From the NCBI RefSeq assembly GCF_902859765.1, contig NZ_CADIJV010000042.1, positions 1-33,656 of the forward strand: a stretch of DNA of 33,656 bases. Direction: 5' to 3'. Source of the DNA: Achromobacter pulmonis (lineage in GTDB: Bacteria; Pseudomonadota; Gammaproteobacteria; Burkholderiales; Burkholderiaceae_B). Below the pieces are notes generated by a model. The model saw nothing but the letters and a program-made list of their open reading frames with translations. It was not told where the DNA came from and did not search any database. Position 1 is the stretch's first letter. The number at the start of each line of letters is the position of its first letter. A program made the position numbers and the translations under genes. This document shows, piece by piece, positions 23,354-30,232 of this stretch.

Positions 23354-23419
23354 TTTTGTGCTGTTACAGACCTTTCCATAGGGTTGTCCACAGATACTGT
23401 GGATAATTCCTAGGGATTA
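23354..23419 (+). repeat. Intergenic element copy A with inverted DnaA boxes
   Basis: This element lies between the convergent sirtuin and inositol-monophosphatase genes. It consists of TTTTG, a small palindrome CTGTTACAG (23361-23369), GGTTGTCCACA (23382-23392), a perfect consensus DnaA box read on the minus strand (TTATCCACA, 23398-23406), and ATTCCTAGGGATTA (23406-23419). The TTGTCCACAG and CTGTGGATAA arms form a 10-bp inverted repeat with one mismatch around ATA. The patch is AT-richer than its surroundings. A related copy lies at 24401-24454 in the same orientation. Function is unknown; binding of DnaA is inferred from the box alone. Confidence 0.6.
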
Positions 23420-23461
23420 CCCCGATTTTGCGAGCATTTCCCGGCGTGTCGGCCGCGAATG

Positions 23462-24316
23462 TCAAGTCTCGGCGTCGGGGATGGCGTCGCCCAGCAGCGC
23501 CTTGCGCGCCGCGTGCCAACTGCCGGCATCCGGGGCGTACAGCAGGCCGCCGCTGCGGTGGGTGGGCTTGTAGGGCGAACCGTCGAAGCGCGCCGCGTAG
23601 CCGCCGGCCTCGCGGTGCAGCAGCCAGCCGGCGGCATGGTCCCAGGCGGTCAGCTGGTTGTACAGGGCGACGTGGCTGTGGCCGGCCGCCAGCATGCGGT
23701 ATTCGTGGGCGGCGCAGCGCAGGCTGGCGGTGCTGCCCAGGCGCGACAGGTTGCCGTTGACGGTGCTGCGCAGCGGCTCGGGCAGGGCGCCGGTGGCGAT
23801 CAGGCCGTCCATGTCCTCGGGCGGCGCCGGGCTGGCTACGGCCAGCGGCGCCTGCTTGCCGTTCTCGTATTCCATCCAGGCGCCTTCGCCGCGCACCGCC
23901 AGCGCGCTGTCGCGGTTGACCGGGTCGTAGATCACGCCGGCGATCACGTCGCCGCGGTGGCAGGCCGCGATCATCATGCCGAACAGCGGCAGGCCCGCCA
24001 CGTAGTTGCGGGTGCCGTCGATGGGGTCGATCAGGAACGCCAGCTCGGCGTCCACCAGCATGTTCAGCAGGGCCGGGTTGCGGGTCGAGGCTTCCTCGCC
24101 GATCAGCACCGCGCCCGGGTGCAGCCGGGACAGGCGCGCGGCGATCATGCGCTCGGCGGCCTCGTCGGCGTCGGTGACCAGGTCGCGCGGCGAGCTCTTG
24201 TCGCGCACGCTGCCCTCGGGCAGGTTGCGAAAGCGCGGCATGACCTCCGCCTGTGCGGCTTCGGCCAGGATGCCGGCCAGCTTGCGGGTGTCGTCACGGG
24301 TGAATGTTCTGCTCAT
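23462..24316 (-). CDS. Inositol monophosphatase family phosphatase
   Basis: A lithium-sensitive-type, magnesium-dependent sugar/inositol phosphatase fold of 284 residues. Metal and phosphate motifs are DLVTDAD (45-51), IGEE (72-75), IDPIDGTRNY (96-105) and WDHAAG (225-230), all in the expected order. Members include SuhB, CysQ and histidinol-phosphate phosphatase; the sequence does not decide between substrates, though WDHAAG is common to all. The ATG at 24316 has only a weak upstream purine stretch. The gene stands alone on the minus strand, is convergent with the sirtuin gene and follows gabD with a 198-base gap. It is bracketed by the two related intergenic elements described separately. 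Confidence 0.9.
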   Translation of the reverse strand: MSRTFTRDDTRKLAGILAEAAQAEVMPRFRNLPEGSVRDKSSPRDLVTDADEAAERMIAARLSRLHPGAVLIGEEASTRNPALLNMLVDAELAFLIDPIDGTRNYVAGLPLFGMMIAACHRGDVIAGVIYDPVNRDSALAVRGEGAWMEYENGKQAPLAVASPAPPEDMDGLIATGALPEPLRSTVNGNLSRLGSTASLRCAAHEYRMLAAGHSHVALYNQLTAWDHAAGWLLHREAGGYAARFDGSPYKPTHRSGGLLYAPDAGSWHAARKALLGDAIPDAET

Positions 24317-24400
24317 CGTTGCTCGTCCAGGGAACGCGCAAATCTATCATGCCTGGGCGGCATTTGATCGCGATTCATAACCGTATGAGCCTAAAGGGAA

Positions 24401-24454
24401 TTTTGCACCTGTGCAGGGGTTATCTGCCAGGTTGTCCACAATTCCTGGGGATAA
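24401..24454 (+). repeat. Intergenic element copy B related to copy A
   Basis: TTTTG (24401-24405), the small palindrome TGCAC-CT-GTGCA (24404-24415), GGTTGTCCACA (24430-24440) and ATTCCTGGGGATAA (24441-24454) occur in the same order, orientation and near-identical spacing as in copy A (28 versus 29 bases from TTTTG to GGTTGTCCACA). GGTTGTCCACA is identical and the ATTCC block matches at 12 of 14 positions. Copy B lacks the 13 bases that carry the perfect DnaA box in copy A, but TTGTCCACA and TGGGGATAA each differ from the DnaA consensus by one base. It lies upstream of the inositol-monophosphatase-family gene and downstream of gabD. Confidence 0.55.
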
Positions 24455-24478
24455 ACGGGACCGCAGCCCCGTTTATCC
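24449..24478 (-). other. 11-bp hairpin downstream of gabD
   Basis: A perfect inverted repeat, GGATAAACGGG (24449-24459) and CCCGTTTATCC (24468-24478), with an eight-base loop. Its left arm overlaps the end of intergenic element copy B. No T-tract follows on either strand. It is the second of two stacked hairpins met by transcription leaving gabD. Confidence 0.55.
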
Positions 24479-24500
24479 GCCCCGGGCGGGAGCCCGGGGC
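24479..24500 (-). terminator. Terminator-like hairpin after gabD
   Basis: GCCCCGGGC (24479-24487) and GCCCGGGGC (24492-24500) form a perfect 9-bp stem with a four-base loop, 14 bases downstream of the gabD stop. There is no T-tract, but a very stable GC stem directly after the stop, followed immediately by a second 11-bp hairpin, is a reasonable candidate for transcript 3'-end formation or protection. Confidence 0.5.
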
Positions 24501-24514
24501 GAGGAGGGGCGCGT

Positions 24515-25984
24515 TCAGGCGCCCAGGTCGACGCAGAGGTACTTGATTTCCAGGTATTCCTCGATGCCGTACTTCGAGCCTTCGCGGCCCAGGCCGGACT
24601 GCTTGACGCCACCGAACGGGCCGACTTCGTTGGAGATCAGGCCGGTGTTGATGCCGACGATGCCGTATTCCAGCGCCTCGGACACGCGCCAGATGCGGGC
24701 GTAGTCGCGGGTGAAGAAGTAGGCGGCCAGGCCGAAGATGGTGTCGTTGGCCATGCCGATGACTTCTTCCTCGGATTCGAAGCGGAACAGCGGCGCCACC
24801 GGGCCGAAGGTTTCCTCGGTGGCAAAGCGCATCGACTGGGTCACGTCGCGCACCACGGTCGGCTCGAAGAACGTGCCGCCCAGCGCATGCGGCTTGCCGC
24901 CGGCGATGACCTTGGCGCCGTGCGCGGTGGCGTCGGCGATGTGTTCCTGCACCTTCTCGATGGCGTTGGCGTCGATCAGCGGACCCTGGGTGACGCCGTC
25001 CTCGAAGCCGTCGCCGACCTTCATGGCGTCGACCTTGGCCACCAGGCGCTTGGCGACTTCCTCGTACACGCCGGCCTGCACGTAGATGCGGTTGGCGCAG
25101 ACGCAGGTCTGGCCGGCATTGCGGTACTTCGAGGCCAGGATGCCGTCGACCGCGCGGTCCAGGTCGGCGTCGTCGAAGACGATGAAGGGCGCGTTGCCGC
25201 CCAGTTCCAGCGACAGCTTCTTGATGGTGGGGGCGCATTGCTCCATCAGCGTGCGGCCGACTTCGGTCGAGCCGGTGAAGCTCAGCTTGCGCACCACGTC
25301 GCTTTCGCACAGGGCCGCGCCGATCTCGCGCGAGCTGCCGGTGATGACGTGGAACACGCCGGCCGGCACGCCGGCTTCCTCGGCCAGCACCGCCAGCGCC
25401 AGCGCGGTCAGCGGCGTCTGCTGGGCGGGCTTGACCACCATGGTGCAGCCGGCGGCAAGGGCCGGGCCGACCTTGCGGGTGATCATCGCGGCCGGGAAAT
25501 TCCACGGCGTGATGGCGGCGGTGACGCCGATCGGCTGCTTGAGCGCCAGCAGGCGCTGGCCGGCCTTGGGGCTTTGCAGCACGTCGCCGTCGATGCGCTT
25601 GGCTTCCTCGGCGAACCACTCCAGGAACGACGCGGCGTAGGCGATTTCACCGGCGGCCTCGGTCACGGGCTTGCCCTGTTCCGAGGTCATGATGGCGGCC
25701 AGGTCCTGCTGGTTCTGCATCATCAGCTGGGCCCACTTCAGCAGGATCGCGGCACGCTCCTTGCCGGTCTTGGCGCTCCAGGCGGGCAGGGCGGCCTCGG
25801 CGCTGGCGATGGCCTGCTCGGCTTCCTTGCGGCCCAGCTTGGGCACCGACACGATGGTCTTGCCAGTGGAGGGATTGTCCACGGGAATGGACGGGCCGTT
25901 GCCGGCCGCCACCCACTTGCCGTCGATGTAGCAGGCGTCGCGCAGCAGTTCGGGGCGCGACAGGGGATGGGTCAATGACGTCAT
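24515..25984 (-). CDS. gabD: Succinate-semialdehyde dehydrogenase (NADP-dependent type)
   Basis: Oxidises succinate semialdehyde to succinate, the second step of GABA catabolism after GabT. The 489-residue aldehyde dehydrogenase (E. coli GabD is 482) shows ITPWNFP (158-164), the cofactor lysine segment VVKPAQQTP (183-191), FTGSTEVG (236-243), the general base E260 in LELGGNAPF, and the catalytic C294 in NAGQTCVCANR with a second Cys at 296, the pattern of GabD/SSADH enzymes. The ATG at 25984 follows AAGGAG by nine bases. It lies downstream of gabT on the same strand across a 229-base gap rich in palindromes, so expression relative to gabT may be modulated there. Confidence 0.95.
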   Translation of the reverse strand: MTSLTHPLSRPELLRDACYIDGKWVAAGNGPSIPVDNPSTGKTIVSVPKLGRKEAEQAIASAEAALPAWSAKTGKERAAILLKWAQLMMQNQQDLAAIMTSEQGKPVTEAAGEIAYAASFLEWFAEEAKRIDGDVLQSPKAGQRLLALKQPIGVTAAITPWNFPAAMITRKVGPALAAGCTMVVKPAQQTPLTALALAVLAEEAGVPAGVFHVITGSSREIGAALCESDVVRKLSFTGSTEVGRTLMEQCAPTIKKLSLELGGNAPFIVFDDADLDRAVDGILASKYRNAGQTCVCANRIYVQAGVYEEVAKRLVAKVDAMKVGDGFEDGVTQGPLIDANAIEKVQEHIADATAHGAKVIAGGKPHALGGTFFEPTVVRDVTQSMRFATEETFGPVAPLFRFESEEEVIGMANDTIFGLAAYFFTRDYARIWRVSEALEYGIVGINTGLISNEVGPFGGVKQSGLGREGSKYGIEEYLEIKYLCVDLGA

Positions 25985-26213
25985 GAGTTAAGTCTCCTTG
26001 ATGAATTGGGCCCACCCCCGAAGCCGCTGCGCGCTCCTCCCTAGGCGGGCCCCCTCCTGGGGCATGCCTGCCGAGCGGCGGAGCCGGCTCCGCGGCATCC
26101 CGATGGGCAGGCGCGGTAGCGCCATCAATAAAAAGCGGATATCCGGCCGGGGTAGGCCAAGCCTGTCCAGGCTGCCTGCGCCGACCGGATGCACGGGATG
26201 AGCCCTTGCTTGA
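25985..26213 (-). repeat. Palindrome-rich, REP-like gap between gabT and gabD
   Basis: The 229-base gap has no credible gene. It contains a large nested hairpin: outer arms GCCTGCC (26066-26072) and GGCAGGC (26106-26112), inner perfect palindrome CGGAGCCGGCTCCG (26079-26092). The adjoining segment around 26011-26061 (CCCACCCCCGAAGCCGCTGC and a C-rich block) resembles a short extragenic repeat I recognise from Alcaligenaceae intergenic regions; this is recall, not a search. Nearer gabT, read on the minus strand, the palindrome CGGATATCCG is followed by CTTTTTATT (26127-26135), a weak terminator-like arrangement. Confidence 0.45.
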
Positions 26214-27476
26214 TTATGCGGCCAGGGCCTCGGCCAGGATGGCCAGCGCGCGGTCGAACTGGGCGTCGGGAATGGTCAAGGGGTACAGGAAGCGCAGGAC
26301 GTTGCCGTACACACCGCAGCTTAGCAAAATCAGGCCTTGCGCGATGGCGCGGGCCTGCACCTTCTTGACCGCCTCGGCGTCGGGCTTGCCGTTGGCATCG
26401 TTCAGTTCCAGCGCCACCATCGACCCCAGGCCGCGCACGTCGGCGATGCCCGGCACCTTGGCGCGCAGGCCCTCGAGGTGGGCGCGCAGCTTGTCGCCCA
26501 GTTGCACGGCGCGTTCGCACAGTTTTTCCTCGGCGATCACGTCCAGCACGGCATGGGCCGCGGCCACCGCCAGCGGGTTGCCGGCGTAGGTGCCGCCCAG
26601 GCCGCCCGCGGCCGGGCCGTCCATGACGTCGGCGCGGCCGACCACGCCCGAGATCGGGAAGCCGCCGCCCAGGCTCTTGGCCATGGTGATGAGGTCGGCC
26701 TGCACCGAGTGGTGTTCCATGGCGAACAGCTTGCCGGTGCGGCCGAAGCCGGTCTGCACTTCGTCGGCGATCAGGAGGATGCCGTGCTCGTCGCAGAGCT
26801 TGCGCAGCGCCACCATCAGTTCGGGCGGGGTGATGTTGAAGCCGCCTTCGCCCTGCACCGGTTCGATGATGATCGCGGCGACGCGCTTGGGATCGATGTC
26901 GACCTTGAACAGCAGGTCCAGCGCCTTGAGCGAATCGGCCACGCTGATGGACTGGGTGCCGTTGGGGAACGGCACGTGATAGATGTCGCCCGGCATCGGG
27001 CCGAACGACAGCTTGTAGGGGGCGACCTTGCCGGTCAGCGCCATGCCCAGCATGGTGCGGCCGTGGAACGAGCCCGAGAAGGCGATGACGCCCGAGCGGC
27101 CGGTGGCCGAACGCGCGATCTTGATGGCGTTTTCGACGGCTTCGACGCCGGTGGTGAAGAAAGCGGACTTCTTCAAGCCGTCGATCGGGGCCAGGCGGTT
27201 GATGCGCTCGGCCAGCGAGACGTAGCCTTCGTACGGCACGATCTGGTAGGCGGTATGGGTGAAGTTGTCGAGCTGGGCGCTGACAGCGGCCTTGATCTTG
27301 GGATGCAGGTGGCCGGTGTTCAGCACGGCGATGCCGCCCGCGAAGTCGATGTACTCCTTGCCGTCGGCATCCCACAGCGTGGCGTTTTCGGCGCGCACGG
27401 CATAGAAGTCACACATGACGCCGACGCCGCGCGGCGTGGCCAGGGAACGACGGGTATTCAGGTCCTGATTTTTCAT
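26214..27476 (-). CDS. gabT: 4-aminobutyrate aminotransferase
   Basis: A class III PLP-dependent transaminase that moves the amino group of GABA to 2-oxoglutarate, yielding succinate semialdehyde and glutamate. The 420-residue protein (E. coli GabT is 426) shows GGIAVLNTGHLHPK (47-60), TTGVEAVENAIKIAR (108-122), FHGRTM, the cofactor-binding IADEVQTGFGRTG (236-248) and the PLP lysine K267 in TMAKSLGGGFP. I chose the ATG at 27476 (MKNQDLNTRR) because GAGG lies five bases upstream; another ATG six codons earlier lacks a ribosome site. It is divergent from the MocR-type regulator across 95 bases, which suggests that the regulator controls it, and precedes gabD. Confidence 0.95.
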   Translation of the reverse strand: MKNQDLNTRRSLATPRGVGVMCDFYAVRAENATLWDADGKEYIDFAGGIAVLNTGHLHPKIKAAVSAQLDNFTHTAYQIVPYEGYVSLAERINRLAPIDGLKKSAFFTTGVEAVENAIKIARSATGRSGVIAFSGSFHGRTMLGMALTGKVAPYKLSFGPMPGDIYHVPFPNGTQSISVADSLKALDLLFKVDIDPKRVAAIIIEPVQGEGGFNITPPELMVALRKLCDEHGILLIADEVQTGFGRTGKLFAMEHHSVQADLITMAKSLGGGFPISGVVGRADVMDGPAAGGLGGTYAGNPLAVAAAHAVLDVIAEEKLCERAVQLGDKLRAHLEGLRAKVPGIADVRGLGSMVALELNDANGKPDAEAVKKVQARAIAQGLILLSCGVYGNVLRFLYPLTIPDAQFDRALAILAEALAA

Positions 27477-27571
27477 CTCAGCCTCGGATGGCAAGTGGGC
27501 GGTAAAGCCTTACTTTAATGCTACTATGGCCCCATTGGTGGGAACCACTTTTATAAATCAGGTAGAACCAA
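27477..27571. promoter_or_regulatory. Divergent gabT / MocR-regulator control region
   Basis: The 95-base AT-richer gap holds both divergent promoters. It contains a direct repeat GAACCA at 27542-27547 and 27565-27570, 23 bases apart, compatible with the direct-repeat operators known for MocR/GabR regulators. ATTGGT at 27534-27539 mirrors the second ACCAAT. TATAAA (27552-27557) and TACTAT (27522-27527) are -10-like on the plus strand, but no good -35 accompanies either, so promoter positions are uncertain. Confidence 0.45.
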
Positions 27572-29101
27572 TTGCGGTCCATTGTCGGAGACTTGCTGCA
27601 ACTGCGCCTGGCCGATGCCGCTGGCGGGCCGATGAACAAGCGGCTGTACCATGGCATCCGCGAAGCCATCCTGGACGGATCGATTGCCGCCGACTCGCGC
27701 CTGCCCGCCTCGCGCGACCTGGCCGCCGAACTGGGCATCGCCCGCAATACCGTGGTGCACGTCTATGGCCAGTTGCTGGCCGAAGGCTACACCCGCAGCC
27801 TGCAGGGCAATGGCACCTTCGTCAACGCGTCGCAGCCCGACTCCTATCTGGCCAGCGGCCGCCAGTCGCGCCGCGCTCCGGTGCCGCAGCCGCGTGCGGC
27901 GCTGTCGGCGCGTGGCGCCGCCATCGTCGACGGCGTGTCGGCCTCGCCCTACCAATGGGGCGCCTTCATGCCGGGCGTGCCCGACCTGACCGAATTTCCG
28001 CACAAGAAGTTCGGCCGCATTTTTTCCGCGCTGTGGCGCAACCCCAGCCCCGATCTGCTGACCTACGCCTACGGCGGCGGCCTGCCCGCGCTGCGCGAGG
28101 CGCTGGCGCAGCATCTGGCGCTGACGCGCTCGATCGACTGCGAGCCGGACCAGATCCTCATCACCGAAGGCTCGCACCAGGCCATCGACCTGGCCACCCG
28201 CATCCTCGGCGAGGCGGGCGAGACCGCCTGGGTCGAAGACCCGGGCTATTGGGGCGCGCGTACGGTGCTGCAGGCCAACGGCCTGCATACCGTCCACCTG
28301 CCGGTGGACGAGGAAGGCATGCGCCTGCCGGACGCGGGCGCGGTGCCCGGCATGGCGCCGCCGCGCTTCATTTTCGTGACGCCGTCGCACCAGTATCCGC
28401 TGGGACCGGTGATGTCGCTGGCGCGGCGCCGGCAACTGCTGGCGGTGGCGCGCCAGCATGGCAGCTGGATCATCGAAGACGACTACGACAGCGAATTCCG
28501 CTTCTCGGGCCGGCCGATCGCCTCGCTGCTGGGCCTGGAGCCGGACGCGCCGGTGATCTACATGGGCACCTTCAGCAAGACGCTGTATCCGGGCCTGCGG
28601 GTCGGCTACCTGGTGCTGCCCAAGACGCTGACGGCGGCGTTCCAGGCGGCCCACGCCGAGCTCTACCGCGAAGGCCACCTGATGACGCACGCGGCGCTGG
28701 CCACCTTCATTGCCGAGGGCCACTATGCCGCCCACATCCGCCGCATGCGCATGCTGTACGGGCGCCGCCGCGCCATGCTGGTCAACCTGATCGAGCGGCG
28801 CCTGGGACCCGAGTGGCTGCACCGCGACGCCAGCCTGGCCGGCCTGCACCTTGTGCTGACCATGCCGCCCCATATGGACGACCTGCGGGTGGTGGAGGTG
28901 GCGCGCCGCAAGGGCGTGCTGACGCGCGCCCTGTCGCGCTACTACGTTGGCGCCGAAGGCCGCCGGCCCGGCCTGCTGCTGGGCTATGCCTGCGTGCCCG
29001 AGCACGACATCGCGCGAAAGTTCGAAGTATTGCTGGAAAGCCTGGCCGAAGTGGCGCGCATGACGCCGGCCGCGCCGGCGCTGGTGGCGCAACCGGCCTG
29101 A
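27572..29101 (+). CDS. MocR/GabR-type PLP-binding transcriptional regulator
   Basis: A chimeric regulator: N-terminal GntR-type winged helix (about 22-88, RLYHGIREAILDGSIAADSR, then LPASRDLAAELGIARNTV) fused to a class I aminotransferase-like domain with IEDDYDSEFR (301-310) and the PLP lysine K336 in GTFSKTLYPGLRVGY. The 509-residue length is usual for the family. The likely start is TTG at 27572: an in-frame stop lies just upstream, an AGGT ribosome-like sequence is 9 bases before it, and the DLLQLRL stretch before the helix is family-typical; the first in-frame ATG (27632) would cut into it. Being divergent from gabT, it most likely activates gabTD in response to GABA; the effector is inferred from position. 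Confidence 0.92.
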   Translation: MRSIVGDLLQLRLADAAGGPMNKRLYHGIREAILDGSIAADSRLPASRDLAAELGIARNTVVHVYGQLLAEGYTRSLQGNGTFVNASQPDSYLASGRQSRRAPVPQPRAALSARGAAIVDGVSASPYQWGAFMPGVPDLTEFPHKKFGRIFSALWRNPSPDLLTYAYGGGLPALREALAQHLALTRSIDCEPDQILITEGSHQAIDLATRILGEAGETAWVEDPGYWGARTVLQANGLHTVHLPVDEEGMRLPDAGAVPGMAPPRFIFVTPSHQYPLGPVMSLARRRQLLAVARQHGSWIIEDDYDSEFRFSGRPIASLLGLEPDAPVIYMGTFSKTLYPGLRVGYLVLPKTLTAAFQAAHAELYREGHLMTHAALATFIAEGHYAAHIRRMRMLYGRRRAMLVNLIERRLGPEWLHRDASLAGLHLVLTMPPHMDDLRVVEVARRKGVLTRALSRYYVGAEGRRPGLLLGYACVPEHDIARKFEVLLESLAEVARMTPAAPALVAQPA

Positions 29102-29110
29102 CGCGGGTTT

Positions 29111-29133
29111 GGCAAGCCGGCGCCCGGTTTGCC
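29111..29133. terminator. Convergent terminator-like hairpin
   Basis: GGCAAGCCGG (29111-29120) and CCGGTTTGCC (29124-29133) form a continuous 10-bp stem (one G-T wobble) with a three-base loop, filling most of the 39-base gap between the convergent regulator and DUF72 genes. No strong T-tract flanks it, but a symmetric stem exactly between two converging genes fits a bidirectional terminator. Confidence 0.5.
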
Positions 29134-29140
29134 ATGCCGC

Positions 29141-30052
29141 TCAGGTTGGGCCGGGCTGCCCGCCGCCCAGCGCCGCCGCGAAGGCGGCGGCATTGCGCAT
29201 GCCCTGGTCCTCGAAATTGGTGTTGAACACCGCATGCGCCTGCGCGCTTTGCCGCGCCAGGTCCTGGAAACGGCGCGCCAGCTCGGCCAGCTCGGCCTCC
29301 GAATACGTATATTGAAAGCGCCCCGACGAGGCGGCGCCGCTGGCGTTCCAGGTGGCGGCATTGCGGCCGTGCAGCCGCAGCAGCGTCAGGTCGGGGTGAG
29401 TGCATTCCCACACGGCCGGCACGCTGTTGTCGAAACCCTGCGGCGCGTCCACCACCGTGTGGACCACGCCCAGCTCGCGCTCGAACGCCAGCGTGGCCGC
29501 CGTGGCCTGGGCGGATTCGAACCAACTGAGGTGCCGGAATTCGACCGCCAGCAGGTGTTCGGGCAGGCGCCGCGCGCACTCGGCCACCAGCGCCTGGCCG
29601 CGCGGGCCGCGCCGCAGCCAGGGCGGAAACTGGAAATGCACCGCGCCCAGCTTGCCGGCCATGCGCAAGGGTTCCAGCGCCAACGTGTAGCGGCGCCAGA
29701 GTTCATCGCGCAGGTCGCCGGGCATGGCATGGTGGTAGATGACCGGTTCGGGCCAGTCGGCCAGCTCGCGGCGGATGTCGGCGGGCAGCGACGCCAGCGG
29801 CGTCTGGTGGCCGGTGAAGAGGCGGTAGGCCTTGATGTTGAAGACGAAATCGTCCGGCGTGCGCTGCGCCCACAGGTAGGCGTTTTCGGCGCTGGGCAGG
29901 GCGTAGTAGCTGGAATCGACCTCGGCCAGCCCAAAGCGGCTGGCGTAGAAGCGCAGCCGGGCCTGGGCGTCATGCGCCTGGCGCGGATAGAAGCGGCCGC
30001 ACGCCAGCAGCGTGGGGTCGGTCCAGGAGGCGGTGCCGGTAAGCAGGCGCAT
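29141..30052 (-). CDS. DUF72 family protein (YecE-like)
   Basis: A 303-residue TIM-barrel protein of the DUF72 family, whose biochemical role is not established. The opening MRLLTGTASWTDPTLLACGRF is typical, followed by the conserved FGLAEVDSSYYALPS, FNIKAYRLFTGHQTP, the HFQFPPWL segment, AVEFRHLSWF and LRLHGRN, all in the usual order. I chose the ATG at 30052 because the conserved start falls there; no clear ribosome site precedes it, and the frame is open far upstream only as a shadow of the helicase gene. It is convergent with the MocR regulator and divergent from the helicase, so it is transcribed alone. Confidence 0.9.
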   Translation of the reverse strand: MRLLTGTASWTDPTLLACGRFYPRQAHDAQARLRFYASRFGLAEVDSSYYALPSAENAYLWAQRTPDDFVFNIKAYRLFTGHQTPLASLPADIRRELADWPEPVIYHHAMPGDLRDELWRRYTLALEPLRMAGKLGAVHFQFPPWLRRGPRGQALVAECARRLPEHLLAVEFRHLSWFESAQATAATLAFERELGVVHTVVDAPQGFDNSVPAVWECTHPDLTLLRLHGRNAATWNASGAASSGRFQYTYSEAELAELARRFQDLARQSAQAHAVFNTNFEDQGMRNAAAFAAALGGGQPGPT

Positions 30053-30232
30053 GGGGGCGAAAGGGCGCGTGGCGTTCTGGTGGCGGGGCCGGGCGGCTGG
30101 GGCGCCGGCGGACGACCCCGTGGCTATCGGGAAACGGTCCGACGGTGGCCGGGTTCGACTGTTATGATACCTGGATATATCCCCAGGTATCGGGCCGCGC
30201 CGACCGCGCCCGCCGCCGCCCACCGCACGCCC
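30053..30232. promoter_or_regulatory. Divergent DUF72 / helicase promoter region with 9-bp inverted repeat
   Basis: A perfect inverted repeat GATACCTGG (30166-30174) and CCAGGTATC (30183-30191) with an eight-base spacer lies 42 bases before the helicase start. Just before it, TG-T-TATGAT (30160-30168) is an extended -10 element, so the predicted start of transcription (about 30175) falls inside the repeat. That geometry fits an operator that blocks the helicase promoter. The spacer region also includes the palindrome GGATATATCC (30173-30182). No promoter for the DUF72 gene could be placed. Confidence 0.5.

Noticed and set aside
25988-26194. A 68-codon minus-strand open frame in the gabT-gabD gap
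   Set aside because: It overlies the nested palindromes, has no ribosome site and no recognisable family, so it is better explained as repeat sequence that happens to be open.
30166-30191. LexA box upstream of the helicase gene
   Set aside because: The dyad GATACCTGG-N8-CCAGGTATC lacks the CTGT and ACAG half-sites required for the proteobacterial LexA consensus.
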